From Mimachlamys varia (Eukaryota > Mollusca > Bivalvia > Pectinida > Pectinidae), in the NCBI GenBank assembly GCA_947623455.1, contig OX392536.1, positions 10,721,282 to 10,785,281 of the forward strand: DNA of 64,000 bases, in the 5' to 3' direction. Within the stretch, counting starts at the first letter, position 1; each line of letters opens with the position of its first letter. A model generated the notes under the pieces. The model was not told the DNA's origin. It worked only from the letters and a program-made list of their open reading frames with translations, and searched no databases. The position numbers and the translations under genes are program-made. This document shows, piece by piece, positions 1 to 10,333 of this stretch.

Positions 1-631
1 TTCTGAAGCGTGAACGACGCCATATTTGAACAAATATCAATCCGCCGAGCCTTTTTCACTGCGTATACGGTAATATATTCGCAGTCAGAGTTTACTAAGC
101 ACAAGAAGGGAGAGGTGTAAATATACAGCAATAAACTTCGGTTAGCTCCCTCTGCAGACAAATGGAACCCCAAATAATAGGATGATCTATTAATAACTTT
201 CCCCCCTTTCTTTAATGGACATGCCTTTCCTCTGAATTCTTATCATAAATGCCATGTAAATTGATTTCATGTAATACTCCTCTTTAGAGCACATTGTGGG
301 AATACGAAGTGTTGTTTAATCTACGGGTTATTTACACCATTTCATATCAAACATTAATGTAATATGTCAATATTTTTTTAAAACCAATTTGTTTTGAAAC
401 AAGGCTAAGTTCATTGGCGAATAAGCACCAATCGCAACATTTATGATAGCAATTACAAGATTTAAACTAGAATCCCAGTTGTCTCCCTTATACTAAGTAA
501 CCTCTTTTACGCAATTTCATAAATCAAAATTGATTCCACGTGGTTTAACAAGAAATGTGATCAATTGAAATCAAAAGCTGATATTCTTCATCATGTCTTC
601 TGCAATGAAATAGAAATTCAGCTTCATATAC
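1..631. other. Intergenic, nothing recognised
   Basis: AT-rich sequence with short frames only. I see no exon, RNA gene or repeat that can be supported. Confidence 0.5.
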
Positions 632-971
632 CGATTGTTTATAGGAACAAGGACGTAACTCCAACATGGTGTGCTTAGAAGTAAAGGGTCGTATTTCAAA
701 TTTATCAATTTTTAGATTTTGATTAGTAACAATTTGGGGTGAGGTTTTCTGATAGGATTTGCACTGCATATCAAATGAAATGGTCTAATTCTTTTCAATT
801 GCAGATGTTTCTCACAACAATACATTCATTCACATTAATGCTAAATTCTATTAGAAAAGGTCACTCCGAATTGCAGTCAATCCGAATTGTTAAATTGATA
901 AATTTGAGATACGACCTTTTACTTTTAAGCACACCATGTTGGTGAGATATCTTTGTTCCTCTAAACAATCG
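632..971. mobile_element. Fold-back (inverted-repeat) element, about 340 bp
   Basis: The left arm (632 to about 770) and the reverse complement of the right arm (about 838-971) align over roughly 130 bp with scattered mismatches. Both arms begin CGATTGTTTA, then GGAACAA, then CAACATGGTGTGCTTA, GTCGTAT, and CAAATTTATCAATTT. The outer edges are sharp at 632 and 971 and the centre is near 800. This architecture fits a non-autonomous fold-back DNA transposon (MITE). No transposase frame is present and no clear target-site duplication was seen. Two short open frames on opposite strands inside it are by-products of the inverted repeat. Confidence 0.6.
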
Positions 972-1186
972 AATTACTTATCCCAAAGAATGATATATAA
1001 CGCTCTTTAATTTTTGATAAGTCCTATCACTTTTAAGTTTGTGTATATTAAGAACAAAGTATTAAGACTTCCAGTGAGATACAGAATAATTTTTATCAGG
1101 TAACATGTTACTTATACCCTAGCGCAAATTTGATTAGCTGTAAGTTTCAATTGTCTTATTGTAACGTCATGCCTATGACAATTGCA

Positions 1187-1226
1187 TGACGTCATCAACT
1201 TCCGCACTAGAGTGAAAATGGCGGCC
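1187..1226 (+). promoter_or_regulatory. CRE, ETS-like and YY1-like motif cluster
   Basis: Within 40 bp lie a perfect CREB/ATF palindrome TGACGTCA (1187-1194), an ETS-type core ACTTCCG (1198-1204) and AAAATGGCGGCC (1215-1226), which matches the YY1 element often found just downstream of start sites of TATA-less animal promoters. The orientation would suit transcription to the right. No exon downstream could be identified, so this is a candidate regulatory site only. Confidence 0.3.
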
Positions 1227-1506
1227 TTTTACAGTTCAATGGTACATGTATATGAAAAATGATGATGTTTTTCACGAATGAATAACGCACTTTTTTTATA
1301 ATTAATAAGAAAAATCATACACGATTTTCGATTTAGCTCGCCAGAGGCTCACTCAGTGGAACTATTTTAGACTTATTATATAAACCTTATATAAAACCGA
1401 AACTAATGTAAGATCCTGTATGTATGTACATATGTAGAGCATAAAGAAACGCTGCATTGGTAAGACATGAACCGTCGTAGAAATGACAGCTGATGAGGCT
1501 GTGCAG

Positions 1507-1596
1507 ACTTCCGGTCTTGGGCAGGTAACGATGTTTACTTCCGGTCTTGGTCTGGTAATGATGTTTACTTCCGGTCTTGGCCAGGTAACGATGTTT
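1507..1596 (+). repeat. 30-bp tandem repeat, 3 copies
   Basis: Three head-to-tail 30-bp units start at 1507, 1537 and 1567. They differ by a few substitutions and have no length change. Each begins ACTTCCGGT, the reverse complement of the ETS/GABP consensus ACCGGAAGT. Because 30 is divisible by three, a short minus-strand open frame runs through the copies; it is not considered a gene. Confidence 0.8.
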
Positions 1597-2110
1597 AATA
1601 TTACAAGCTGAGCCAACACAAGATTTAACTGTTCAAAAAGTTTTACATGAATTATAATTTTAATGAGCAGATTTTATTTAGAGAGAGTGAGTTTCGTAAT
1701 TTTTTTTGTATATTTTTGGAATGAATATGGATTGTTTGTAGAGTAGGAATCACATTATTTCTAGCTAGGAATACAGTATTTTAAAATTCAGTTTTCCTCT
1801 ATAATGATGAACATTGACTTTAATTTAATTTTCACCTTTCCGTTCATTTGATTTACTTTGGCAAAATAAACAAAATGAAACTGTGTAATTTATATCAATA
1901 ACTAGATAACAAAGAGGGAACTTGCGTAAACGTTGCAAACTGTTCTCTTTAAAATATTCCGCAGAGAGCATAATCAATTAGTTTGCTTTAATAAGAATTT
2001 TGCTTTTTAGTTAACGAGTAATTTTCTTGCCATGGCACAATATATTACAATCATTACGGATTTCTAATTATCGTACGTGTTGAATTATATTTAAGCAATG
2101 GACTGCTTTC
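1597..2110. other. Intergenic, nothing recognised
   Basis: AT-rich, with no supported feature. Confidence 0.5.
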
Positions 2111-2222
2111 AGTTGGCATTCATTAGCAATGTGAATGCCAACTGGTCAAAAGCAAATTCAATGAAGCGCGCTAGCGCTTCATGTTGGATTTGCATTTGTC
2201 CAGTTGGTATTCAATGCATTAG
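2111..2222. repeat. Compound hairpin with alternative pairings
   Basis: A perfect 12-bp inverted repeat, AGTTGGCATTCA (2111-2122) with TGAATGCCAACT (2132-2143), surrounds a 9-base loop. The same segment can instead pair in a longer imperfect hairpin: 2122 to about 2170 against about 2173-2222, about 48 bp per arm, with GAAGCGC-GCTAGCGCTTC at the centre. It could be a small MITE remnant or a transcribed hairpin. Arm mismatches and length exceed a typical microRNA precursor. No coding content. Confidence 0.5.
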
Positions 2223-3011
2223 AAAAGTAGTAGGCTATGTGTGTGTTGATAAGGTTTGTACTTACGCCGACTCGATTGGGAAAGCCACACACACGTTCTA
2301 ATTAAACCTTTATACTAAACAGATCAAAATATACGTTGTTGTCCTTAGTCCCTTCTTCACTTCTTTTGCTATTCCTCTATCTGTATTTAGTTTTGTTTTG
2401 TTTTGCTATAGAAATTATATATAAACATATTTAGGCTATTGCGTGACATCTATGGCCATGAGTATTGTCGCACCTGACTACTGTATTTCCACTTATTTTG
2501 AAAATGTCATTGTACTATAACAGTGTGACCCATTTTAATCAACTTTATTTTAAATGCATCAGAATTTAGCAGAGTTTTCAAAATACATTTCTGGATTCAG
2601 TTGCATTAAATATGCTACGTTTCAGAGCTGTTTGACGTTGGAGCTTATTTGCGACGTCACATTTTCTATGAAATTAACATTGATGTCAGAGGAGATGTTC
2701 AGTTCACATATTACATTTCGCCTTTGGACACCTAAGCAACATAGCATATGGATTATATCTGCACTAATGTTTTGGAAACTCCAATGAAGTGTAGAATTTA
2801 TTTCTTTAAATGAAATTTAATGAAAAACGGTCAATCTGTTATTCCAAAGTGGAAATACACTTAAGTCTATGGGACAAAACTTATGACCAGGTACTGTATA
2901 TCCTTATAAAACGTGTATCTTTCGTTATCCTTCAAAAATAATCAATGATACCTTTCATCAGTAAAATACGCAAAATGCACCGGGTTTGAAGACACCCTGC
3001 CTATTTGCGAG
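2223..3011. other. Intergenic, 3' side of the receptor gene
   Basis: AT-rich sequence without recognisable coding potential. It lies beyond the probable 3' end of the minus-strand receptor transcript. Confidence 0.5.
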
Positions 3012-3017
3012 TTTATT
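3012..3017 (-). terminator. Candidate polyadenylation signal of the receptor gene
   Basis: AATAAA on the minus strand (TTTATT on plus), about 145 bp downstream of the receptor stop codon. The position suits a short 3' UTR. In AT-rich DNA this hexamer also arises by chance. Confidence 0.4.
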
Positions 3018-3161
3018 AAAATGTGTACATCTTTAAAAAAAATAAGCAAGAATGGCACCGTTAAAAATAGCGAACCTCACATAACATTGTTAATCAAATT
3101 TGTTAATTTGTAAGTAAAAATAATGAAAGCACATACATATTATAACTACACTACTCCGTAA

Positions 3162-4277
3162 TTAAGTGCTAAGATCTGATAGCTCTGTGGACATTGGGTT
3201 CGAAACCTCAGTATTTGCTGGACTGTGGCCATTGTGCGTCACTTCCGTTGATAAGTTAGCCACGCTTACGTATTCGTCCTCGAACTCACTAACCCCTCGA
3301 CACACCTTAAATGTAAGCAATCGTCTGAACGCCATTCTGAACCCGCGGTTAAAGTTGTAATAGAGGAAGGGATTGAGCATGGAGTTTAGATACCCTAGCC
3401 ACAGGGCCACTGTCCAAGGGATATATGGAATTGTGTAGCCAATTAATGGATCTATAATGTTAAGAATGAAAAACGGAAACCAGCACACACAGAAACATCC
3501 CATAATGATCGAGATCGTTTTTGCAGCTTTTGTCTCCCGCTTCAATTTCCCTGTCTGGTGCTTGTGCAAATGAAGTTCTAAACTACGGATATGTTTTGCT
3601 TGTTTTTCTGCTGCTAAAAATATTCTTACGTTGCACACAATCATAAATACTGTTGGGAGGTAAAAAGCTATAGTGGAACACACCACAGCAAACGCCGTGT
3701 TGACCAGAAAACCACAGGTCGTGTCATCCGGAAACAGACACCCGTACAAATCCTCTATCCCGAATAGGTTCCACTCGTTCATTATGGGAACAAATGATAT
3801 CAATATTGGCGTGAACCAACAACAGACGATCATGCCAGCGATCACGGCATTGTTGAGACGTTCATGAAGGAAGGGACGACATATGGCGAGGTATCTGTCG
3901 ATGGCGAGACATGACAGATGGATGATGGAAGTCGTCGTAAACATAACGTCTAAACTCGTCGATACAAGACACAGTGTGTGACCAAGCGCCCATGACTTAT
4001 TGCTAAGCTGCTGATAGACTCCGAACGGCATGACCGACAGCGCCACCATGCAGTCGGCCAGCGCTAGAGAGACAACGAACACATTTGTGATGGTGCGCAG
4101 GCGCTTATGAGTGAAAACCGCTACTATCACAAGCGCGTTTCCGAAAAATGTCAATACCGGAAATAACGTCAGTACTAGACCGAGTACCGCCCGAACCTCG
4201 ATCGAATAAAATGGCGGGGGACCCGGTTTGCCCTCCAACAGGGCTGTGCAGTTGACTTCCGCCGTTGTATTTAGCAT
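3162..4277 (-). CDS. Rhodopsin-family amine receptor, 5-HT4-like, single exon
   Basis: A 371-residue, uninterrupted seven-helix receptor of the plasma membrane, expected to bind a biogenic amine and couple to a G protein. Seen in the sequence: two N-glycosylation sequons at N3 and N9; N47 of TM1; LALAD with D75 in TM2; C103 pairing with C188 of loop 2; the amine-anchoring aspartate D110 in SLDVMFTTTSI; DRY at 127-129; W154 in TM4; CSTIAFYLP with C200, S201 and A204 in TM5; CWFPFF at 265-270; N273; W293, Y296 and NPFLY at 302-306; C326 as a possible palmitoylation site after helix 8. The combination C5.42-S5.43-A5.46, the SLDV TM3 stretch, KAAKTISIIMGCFCVCW and WLGYLNSMLNPFLY match the vertebrate 5-HT4 class best. 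Gs coupling is inferred from that family. The ATG at 4277 has G at -3, no earlier in-frame start was needed, and the length is normal. There are no introns, although a 5' UTR intron cannot be excluded. Octopamine-beta or histamine-H2-like specificity remains possible. Confidence 0.93.
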   Translation of the reverse strand: MLNTTAEVNCTALLEGKPGPPPFYSIEVRAVLGLVLTLFPVLTFFGNALVIVAVFTHKRLRTITNVFVVSLALADCMVALSVMPFGVYQQLSNKSWALGHTLCLVSTSLDVMFTTTSIIHLSCLAIDRYLAICRPFLHERLNNAVIAGMIVCCWFTPILISFVPIMNEWNLFGIEDLYGCLFPDDTTCGFLVNTAFAVVCSTIAFYLPTVFMIVCNVRIFLAAEKQAKHIRSLELHLHKHQTGKLKRETKAAKTISIIMGCFCVCWFPFFILNIIDPLIGYTIPYIPWTVALWLGYLNSMLNPFLYYNFNRGFRMAFRRLLTFKVCRGVSEFEDEYVSVANLSTEVTHNGHSPANTEVSNPMSTELSDLST

Positions 4278-5521
4278 TCCGTGAAGAACATCAAGTACAC
4301 AACAATCACACGTCTAGTCTACTGTTCACACAGAATGATGATTGTTACATCAAAGTGTCATTTGTAAACATGATTCCTTTATTTTAAACGTTGTCAATCC
4401 CAGTGTTGTTTGTAGCACTCCAATCCCGTCCGATATCGTTGTTATCCAGTGTTGTCTTCAGATACACACACGCAAAACCACAAACCAGGGTAACTGTAGT
4501 TTTATTCCCGTTGTTGAAACACCGAAGTAGCAGTCAGCGATGTAGGTCTACACTCGGAAGGGCTCTGCAAGGATCAAAAGTAGACATTTTATTATACAGT
4601 CATGATGAAGAATTGTAACAAACAAGGAATTCGCGAACAAAACAATTTCCAATTTCCATAATATAACCATTTGTTTATCTGTGTTGTTTAATATGATTTT
4701 ATTATCTAACGTGCCTGACCCATTAATCTCGACAAGGATCAGCTTCGGCGGCTACCGACGAATATATTGTGGACAGGCATGAAAGATTACGAGGTAAATA
4801 TTCTTTCTTTTCTCTTTAAAAAAATGCCGACTGCAACATTTGAAATAGCATATTTGTGGCTTGATGAAATATACATGAAATTAAGTCTCGTATATTTATG
4901 AATGGTATAAACTATTCGTTATGAAAGTGTTTATGTAATATCTATGTAAAACATCAAGAGTCAACCATCACTTAGAAATGTATAATCTTAATTACGAGTT
5001 TACTTTTTAAGATGCTATCATTTTGATCCCCTATCTGATTCATGCTTTAGCGTCATACTAGTATATCTGACGTAGAACCTATTAGTTTCCGCTCCAGTTT
5101 TAGTCGCTTGCCTTAACGTTCTATCTTAACCACATATGTCTTAGACTTTGTCACAGCTATATTTACTTTGTAATATGTATTTTTGTCTATTTTAGGACTT
5201 TCGTCCGATGTAACCGATGCGTGTCGGAGGCTGCGATATGGTCGTGTAAGCCTGTTGGCGATAGTGCTAAACTGATGCCGGCTGTATAGTGCTATCACAC
5301 TGAAGTGTACTGCCGAAGGTCACCTTCAGGACATTGGGAACGCATTGGATATAGTACTTAGAAAGAAGTCGTCACTTACAATATTCCTACTTGAAGTTAT
5401 CTTAGACATTTAGGTGTTTATATAAATATTTGATAAAACGCCACCCAAAGGTCGTATTTACTAAAAGGTAATATATACACGCCATTCAATGGTTCACAGT
5501 CATCTTGCAACTTTGTTTTCG
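4278..5521. other. 5' flank of the receptor gene
   Basis: Contains the presumed 5' UTR and promoter of the minus-strand receptor. I could not place a TATA box, a start site or an upstream exon with confidence. No other gene was seen. Confidence 0.4.
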
Positions 5522-5768
5522 AATAAGCGAGGTTGACATCAATAAGTGAGGTTGACGGCAATAAGTGAGGTTGACGTCAATAAGCGAGGTTGACGTTAAT
5601 AAGCGAGGTTGACGTCAATAAGTGAGGTTGACGTCAATAAGCGAGGTTGACGTCAATAAGTGAGGTTGACGTCAATAAGCGAGGTTGACGTCAATAAGCG
5701 AGGTTGACGTCAATAAGTGAGGTTGACGTCAATAAGCGAGGTTGGCGTCAATAAGCGAGGTTGACGTC
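5522..5768. repeat. 19-bp tandem array, 13 copies, carrying CRE palindromes
   Basis: Thirteen contiguous 19-bp units without any indel (13 x 19 = 247 bp). The unit is AATAAGYGAGGTTGACGTC; the C/T position alternates among copies. Where one unit meets the next, TGACGTC plus A forms the perfect CREB/ATF palindrome TGACGTCA. Nine junctions are perfect, and the units numbered 1, 2, 4 and 12 carry one changed base each. The array ends about 1.25 kb upstream of the receptor start codon. It could be an ordinary minisatellite or a multi-site cAMP-response region. Confidence 0.92.
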
Positions 5769-6755
5769 AATCATGTGATGGACATTCGGTGCCATTGGCT
5801 GCTTATGTAACGGGAGGCGTGGCGACGCTTTTCAGAACATACAAACACAGGAGGATTTTTGCAAAAAATGGCACATCATTGAGAAAACTTTAAAACCTGA
5901 AAAGGACTCGGTTTTAAGATGAAATAAAGAGCATGTTTGCGGAAGGAGACTACATTTGACGGTCATTTAGAATGCTTCTGAAATAAGAAATGATCCATCT
6001 TTCCAATGGTGCTAAGCATGAATTCGTACAACAAATAGAAATGTGATTTTTGATGAGAGAAAGTTAGAAGGTGTTGATTACTGCGACATCGAGTTTTGTC
6101 CTTACTGACTATCGAAGCCGGTTTCTATTAACCGAAGGAAATCAATTTCTAATCGATGCTTTTTAAAAAAAAAAAAAGGTAGGATAGGAAATATACAAAC
6201 AGATTATAATAGGTTTAAGTCTTGAAGGCACGATACACACTTATAAATTGAAAAGAGAAACATGTTTCATAACAATTTCATAAAGTTTCCTAAAATTGAT
6301 CAAATATTGTCAAATGTATCCCCAGGCGATGAAATCTTAAAGTTATATCTAGCGTCAAAAATACATCATGTAATCTCGTAAATTTCCACGAAACCTCGGG
6401 CTTCAGACGTTACCGGTCACAAACACTTATAATACAAATCAGAAAAATTCAGGATATATGGGGAACGACAGATGTGTGCAGCGACGAGGGCCCCCGAAGC
6501 TTATCTTGGTGCTCTGTTTAGGACGCAGATGTGTGCAGCGACGAAGGCCCCGGGGCTTATTTAGGGACACAGATGTAGGGGCCGGAGTTAATTTTGAGGG
6601 AATCTCCCACATTTAAAAATCGCTCTAAAGAACAAAGAATTATTTCCCCCGCAGTGTAGTTCAATTCATTAGTTAGCTCGACTGTTTCTTATTCTAAATC
6701 ATAAAGGTGGTATTCTCGTGTGTGTTTTTTGTATAATTATAGCAATGAAAACATG
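5769..6755. other. Intergenic; CCAAT and GC-box-like motifs, small duplication
   Basis: Beside the CRE array lie an inverted CCAAT box (CCATTGG, 5792-5798) and a GC-box-like GGGAGGCGTGGCG (5812-5824). At 6469 and 6526 the 19-mer CAGATGTGTGCAGCGACGA is repeated with 57-bp spacing. A third, partial copy lies near 6570. No gene was recognised. Confidence 0.4.
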
Positions 6756-7129
6756 GTGCCGTATTCGCCTTAATTAGCGCCCCTCCCCGTAAAAAAAGCG
6801 CCCCTCCCCCTTCTACGGAGGTAATGGAATTATATAAGTGCCCCTTCTAAACATGACCCAACTAATGATTCTACATTCTATAACTAACATTACGGTAAAC
6901 CTCATTGTGCGCATTACTACAAGGAAAAGATGTTTACAAATTGTCCGAAATTGATGACAATGATGTCACACAACATGAGTACTACCCATTCTGGTCACAA
7001 TACATCGTATTTATTTACTTCACAAAAAAATGCATTTTTCGCCCTGATCTAAGATTTGTTATCTCATTAAGCGCCCCCTTCAGAACCATTTTGAGGCGCC
7101 CTCGGCGCTAATTAGGTCGAATATGGTAC
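6756..7129. mobile_element. MITE with about 27-bp terminal inverted repeats
   Basis: The left end reads GTGCCGTATTCGCCTTAATT then AGCGCC. The right end, reverse-complemented, reads GTACCATATTCGACCTAATT then AGCGCC, giving 4 mismatches in 26 bp. Internally the motif AGCGCCCC recurs near both ends. Length is about 374 bp and no transposase is present. The flanks show no clear target-site duplication. A 68-codon open frame inside (6905-7111) is considered spurious. Confidence 0.65.
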
Positions 7130-7740
7130 TTGTATTGATGATGCGCTATATGAACAAAGTGTAGACGAGCACTGACATGATTGACTGAACACGTGTCTGT
7201 TTTGTATGCTAACAGAGCTTCAAAATTCAGCTTAGGACTCAGTTTAGCTTTCTTTACTATTTCGCATGATTAATTAAACGCTTTTTGGTTTTTACGTATT
7301 ACGACTCGGCGCTGAGAGGCAGAGATGGTCAGTAATTACATTTCCCGGTGTGACTTACAGTAAGGGCTTATAGGAATTAAAGTTGTGAGGATTCCGTGAA
7401 ACTATTAATTATCCGACAGAGTTTCTTTGAAGATTCCCCAAAGTGACGAACTCATGATAAAAGCTGTACACACACATATGTACGATATTATTTTATGATA
7501 AATTCCTATCTCTTCAAAACAGAATTGATGTCTTTCACTTTTAAGTTTGGGAAATGAACATACGCGTCCACTCGTGTCTCTAACAGTTTCTTGTTTTATA
7601 AATAGTGCATATTTGCAAAAAAAATACTGCAAGGTTATAGCTGAATTCTTGGTTATAGAAATAAGGGTGAAATTAAGAACACATATGGATGGACATCTTT
7701 ACAAATCTAGTCAACGGGAACCACAAACCTTCTCATCTTC
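7130..7740. other. Intergenic, nothing recognised
   Basis: Short frames on both strands without family resemblance; no repeat was identified. Confidence 0.5.
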
Positions 7741-8100
7741 AAAAGACCATACTTTAACTATTTCATCTGTAAATGACCATACTTTGGTAGTATAATCTTT
7801 CAGTGGCAATACTTAAACTGTATAATGTTCAAATGAAGACACTTTAGTTGTATAATCTTTAAGTGACCATACTTTAGTAATATAACCACCAAGTGACTAT
7901 ACATTAATAGTTTAACATTCAAGTGACCATACTTTAACTGTATAATGTTCAAATGAACACATTTAAGCTGTTTAATCTTCAAATGACCATACTCTAACTG
8001 TATAACATTCGAATTATCATACTTTAGTTGTATTATCTTTAAATAGCCATACTTTCACTTTGTAATCCTCGAATGGCCATACTTTAACTGTGTATTATTT
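7741..8100. repeat. 30-bp tandem array, 12 diverged copies without indels
   Basis: Twelve 30-bp units fill 7741-8100 exactly. Typical core words are TGACCATACTTTA and ACTGTATAATCTTC. Copies differ from one another at many positions yet none has changed length. On the minus strand one frame reads as a decapeptide repeat with consensus EDYTVKVWSF, but about five of the twelve copies contain stop codons, so it is not an intact gene. Confidence 0.85.
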
Positions 8101-10187
8101 TGATATGTTGTATTATCATTTCCAAGATAGAACGAAATGTTCGTAAAACATGTGCCACGATCAATTATAAAAAAAGACATTTCCCCCAAACATAAGCTCG
8201 ATCAGAGCTCAGTTCTTACTCCATAAGCTTCACCAGATGGCGGGAAATAGTCGCTGTCGTCTGCCGATAGCGGAATGCGCTAGCTGACAGGCTATCGGCG
8301 CTCTATGTGCGGGAGCGCCTCGATCGCAGTGCTGCACAATTACATGTCATTAATGTGGGAAATAACACAGGCGGTGAGGGCTAATAGCAGTGATAACATA
8401 TCTGAATAAAAACAGCGTTTATACTGGGGCTATTTTTATATAACATTATGTGTCACATTTGGCATGATATGATGAGGCCACGTTTGTGATCTGAACTAAA
8501 ACAACGCTTTACAATGCAAGCTTTTATTGCCCCTGTAATGTCGGCAAAGAATGCTATAGTACATCTCTGAAATTCAAGCTTACTCTTCGCTAAAATGGAA
8601 TATCATTGGCATAGAGAAACATATAATCTTTATCAATTTTCAGATCGATATGTTTGAAGGAATTGAATAATTTGATAGTGCATAGAACGAAGTGTACAAA
8701 CTATGCTATCCTGTCTCCGCCCCAACCTCTCTTCAAGCTCGTCCCCACTATATCGCTAACTACAGTAGCATGACTGTATTTTAGAACTTTTCCTATCAGA
8801 TGGTTTGTCTGAAATGTCGCTGGTATGTCTTACAGATGGATATCGTTTGGAATGAAGGAAACATTTCATACACTGTTCACTCAAAGTGACATCGTTTTCT
8901 TGCAATAGTCAACATAAATGGCCCTGATTGATGTGAACTGCAGCATTTGGCCAGCTTTGAAGTTGAGGTGTCGGGGATATAAACACTTGGCATTCCGTTG
9001 ACGGTAGCTATCAGAGACTGAAAAGATCCCGGGGGTGGGCTACTCGTCAATGTCAGACGCGGGACAGGGCGGTGAAAAGGAGCAGAAGAGCAAGAAGAGG
9101 CCTCGATTATGTAATCATGTGATCGCAGACTACTTGACATTACGGCAAGGCTCTTTACACACTGCCTTGTTTTATTCCTGCCCCCTGGCGGCCGATATTG
9201 TATGTCATTTACATTTACACTACAACAAGAATATAGATTTTTTTCAAATGAGATATAAACGGAACTTCACGCATTTTAAATCGTAATGTTTACCTGTGTT
9301 TGTGTAAGATTTCTTTTTCAATTGTACATTGAAAATAAAACGATAAAGCAAAATTTTGAAAAAGATGAAAGAGGTACATATTTGTGAAATTTTCATCGTA
9401 CTTGTACAATGTACTTGTGTTTTTATCAGTATTTATCAAACTTCTTTAATCTGAAGTTTCATATAGATCACTAGAAATTCTTCAATCGTGCTTGATAGTC
9501 GCTTTAGATAAATCTAAAAATAGGTTATGTAATATAACAACACCGCAGCCCAAAACGAGGTTGGCGAAGATCAAAGGAGGAGATAATCGGAGGAAGACAA
9601 ATGAACATGTTACACCGAATCTCTTTATCTCTTTCGCATATCACACAAGTGTTCGTTTCAGGAATAGACTGGCATCCAAGGACGACCCCATATACACACA
9701 TTGATAAAGCAGATTGGGGAGATGCTAAAAATACACGAGTTTTACGAGAAAGTGAGAGCAAACTTGAATTAAATCATAACGTGTCATCAGATTTGAATCA
9801 AAAATGATGGTTTTATGCTCCTGTTGACGTCTCCCGGATTTGTGAATTACAATAAAGCAAGAATACAGACATTTAGACAATAAATATCAATATACACATT
9901 TTAGAGAAGTGTGTCATGTACATCTAAAACATTTGACATTTAAATTGGACAAAAGGTCTCCCATCATAAATTATATATGATTTTATATTTTCAAACATAG
10001 CCACTGATTATGTCTGGGACTGGTAACGAATAAGTAGCAAATATCTGTCGAATAAAACAAGTGTACATCAGAATCAGATTTTTGACATCACAATTGAACA
10101 GGGTTCATATAAATTGTAAGAGGCATTATCTACTAAAACGTATTGTCAAATAAAAGTAAAAGATATATATCACCCCTTCCCCCACCC
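8101..10187. other. Intergenic; one GC-rich hairpin and an E2F-like site
   Basis: At 8239-8247 GGCGGGAAA matches the E2F consensus on the reverse strand. Close by, GCCGATAGC (8263-8271) pairs perfectly with GCTATCGGC (8291-8299). A promoter is possible but no exon was found. The rest is AT-rich; short frames near 8.9-9.8 kb overlap on both strands and show no family signature. Confidence 0.35.
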
Positions 10188-10211
10188 AGCCCCCCCCCCC
10201 CCCCCCCCCCC
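10188..10211. repeat. Poly-C homopolymer tract
   Basis: A run of about 22 cytosines preceded by C-rich CCCCCACCCAG. Length is likely to be polymorphic or affected by sequencing error. Confidence 0.9.
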
Positions 10212-10308
10212 AAATGAAACTGTAACATTTCTAATTGTCGTTTTACAACTGTATTGGTTATCATCAAAATATCTGCTCTGAACATAAAATGATGCGAGTA
10301 GGTGAACA

Positions 10309-10333
10309 TGACGTCATCCGTATTATGACGTCA
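10309..10333. promoter_or_regulatory. Pair of CRE palindromes
   Basis: Two perfect TGACGTCA sites at 10309-10316 and 10326-10333, 17 bp apart. No neighbouring gene could be identified. Confidence 0.35.

Noticed and set aside
2111..2222. microRNA precursor
   Set aside because: Arms are longer and less regular than usual and alternative folds compete; no evidence of a mature arm can be had from sequence alone.
3166..3867. Plus-strand frames opposite the receptor
   Set aside because: Antisense shadows of the receptor coding sequence.
10188..10211. Poly-C tract as a regulatory element
   Set aside because: A simple homopolymer explains it and nothing nearby suggests use.
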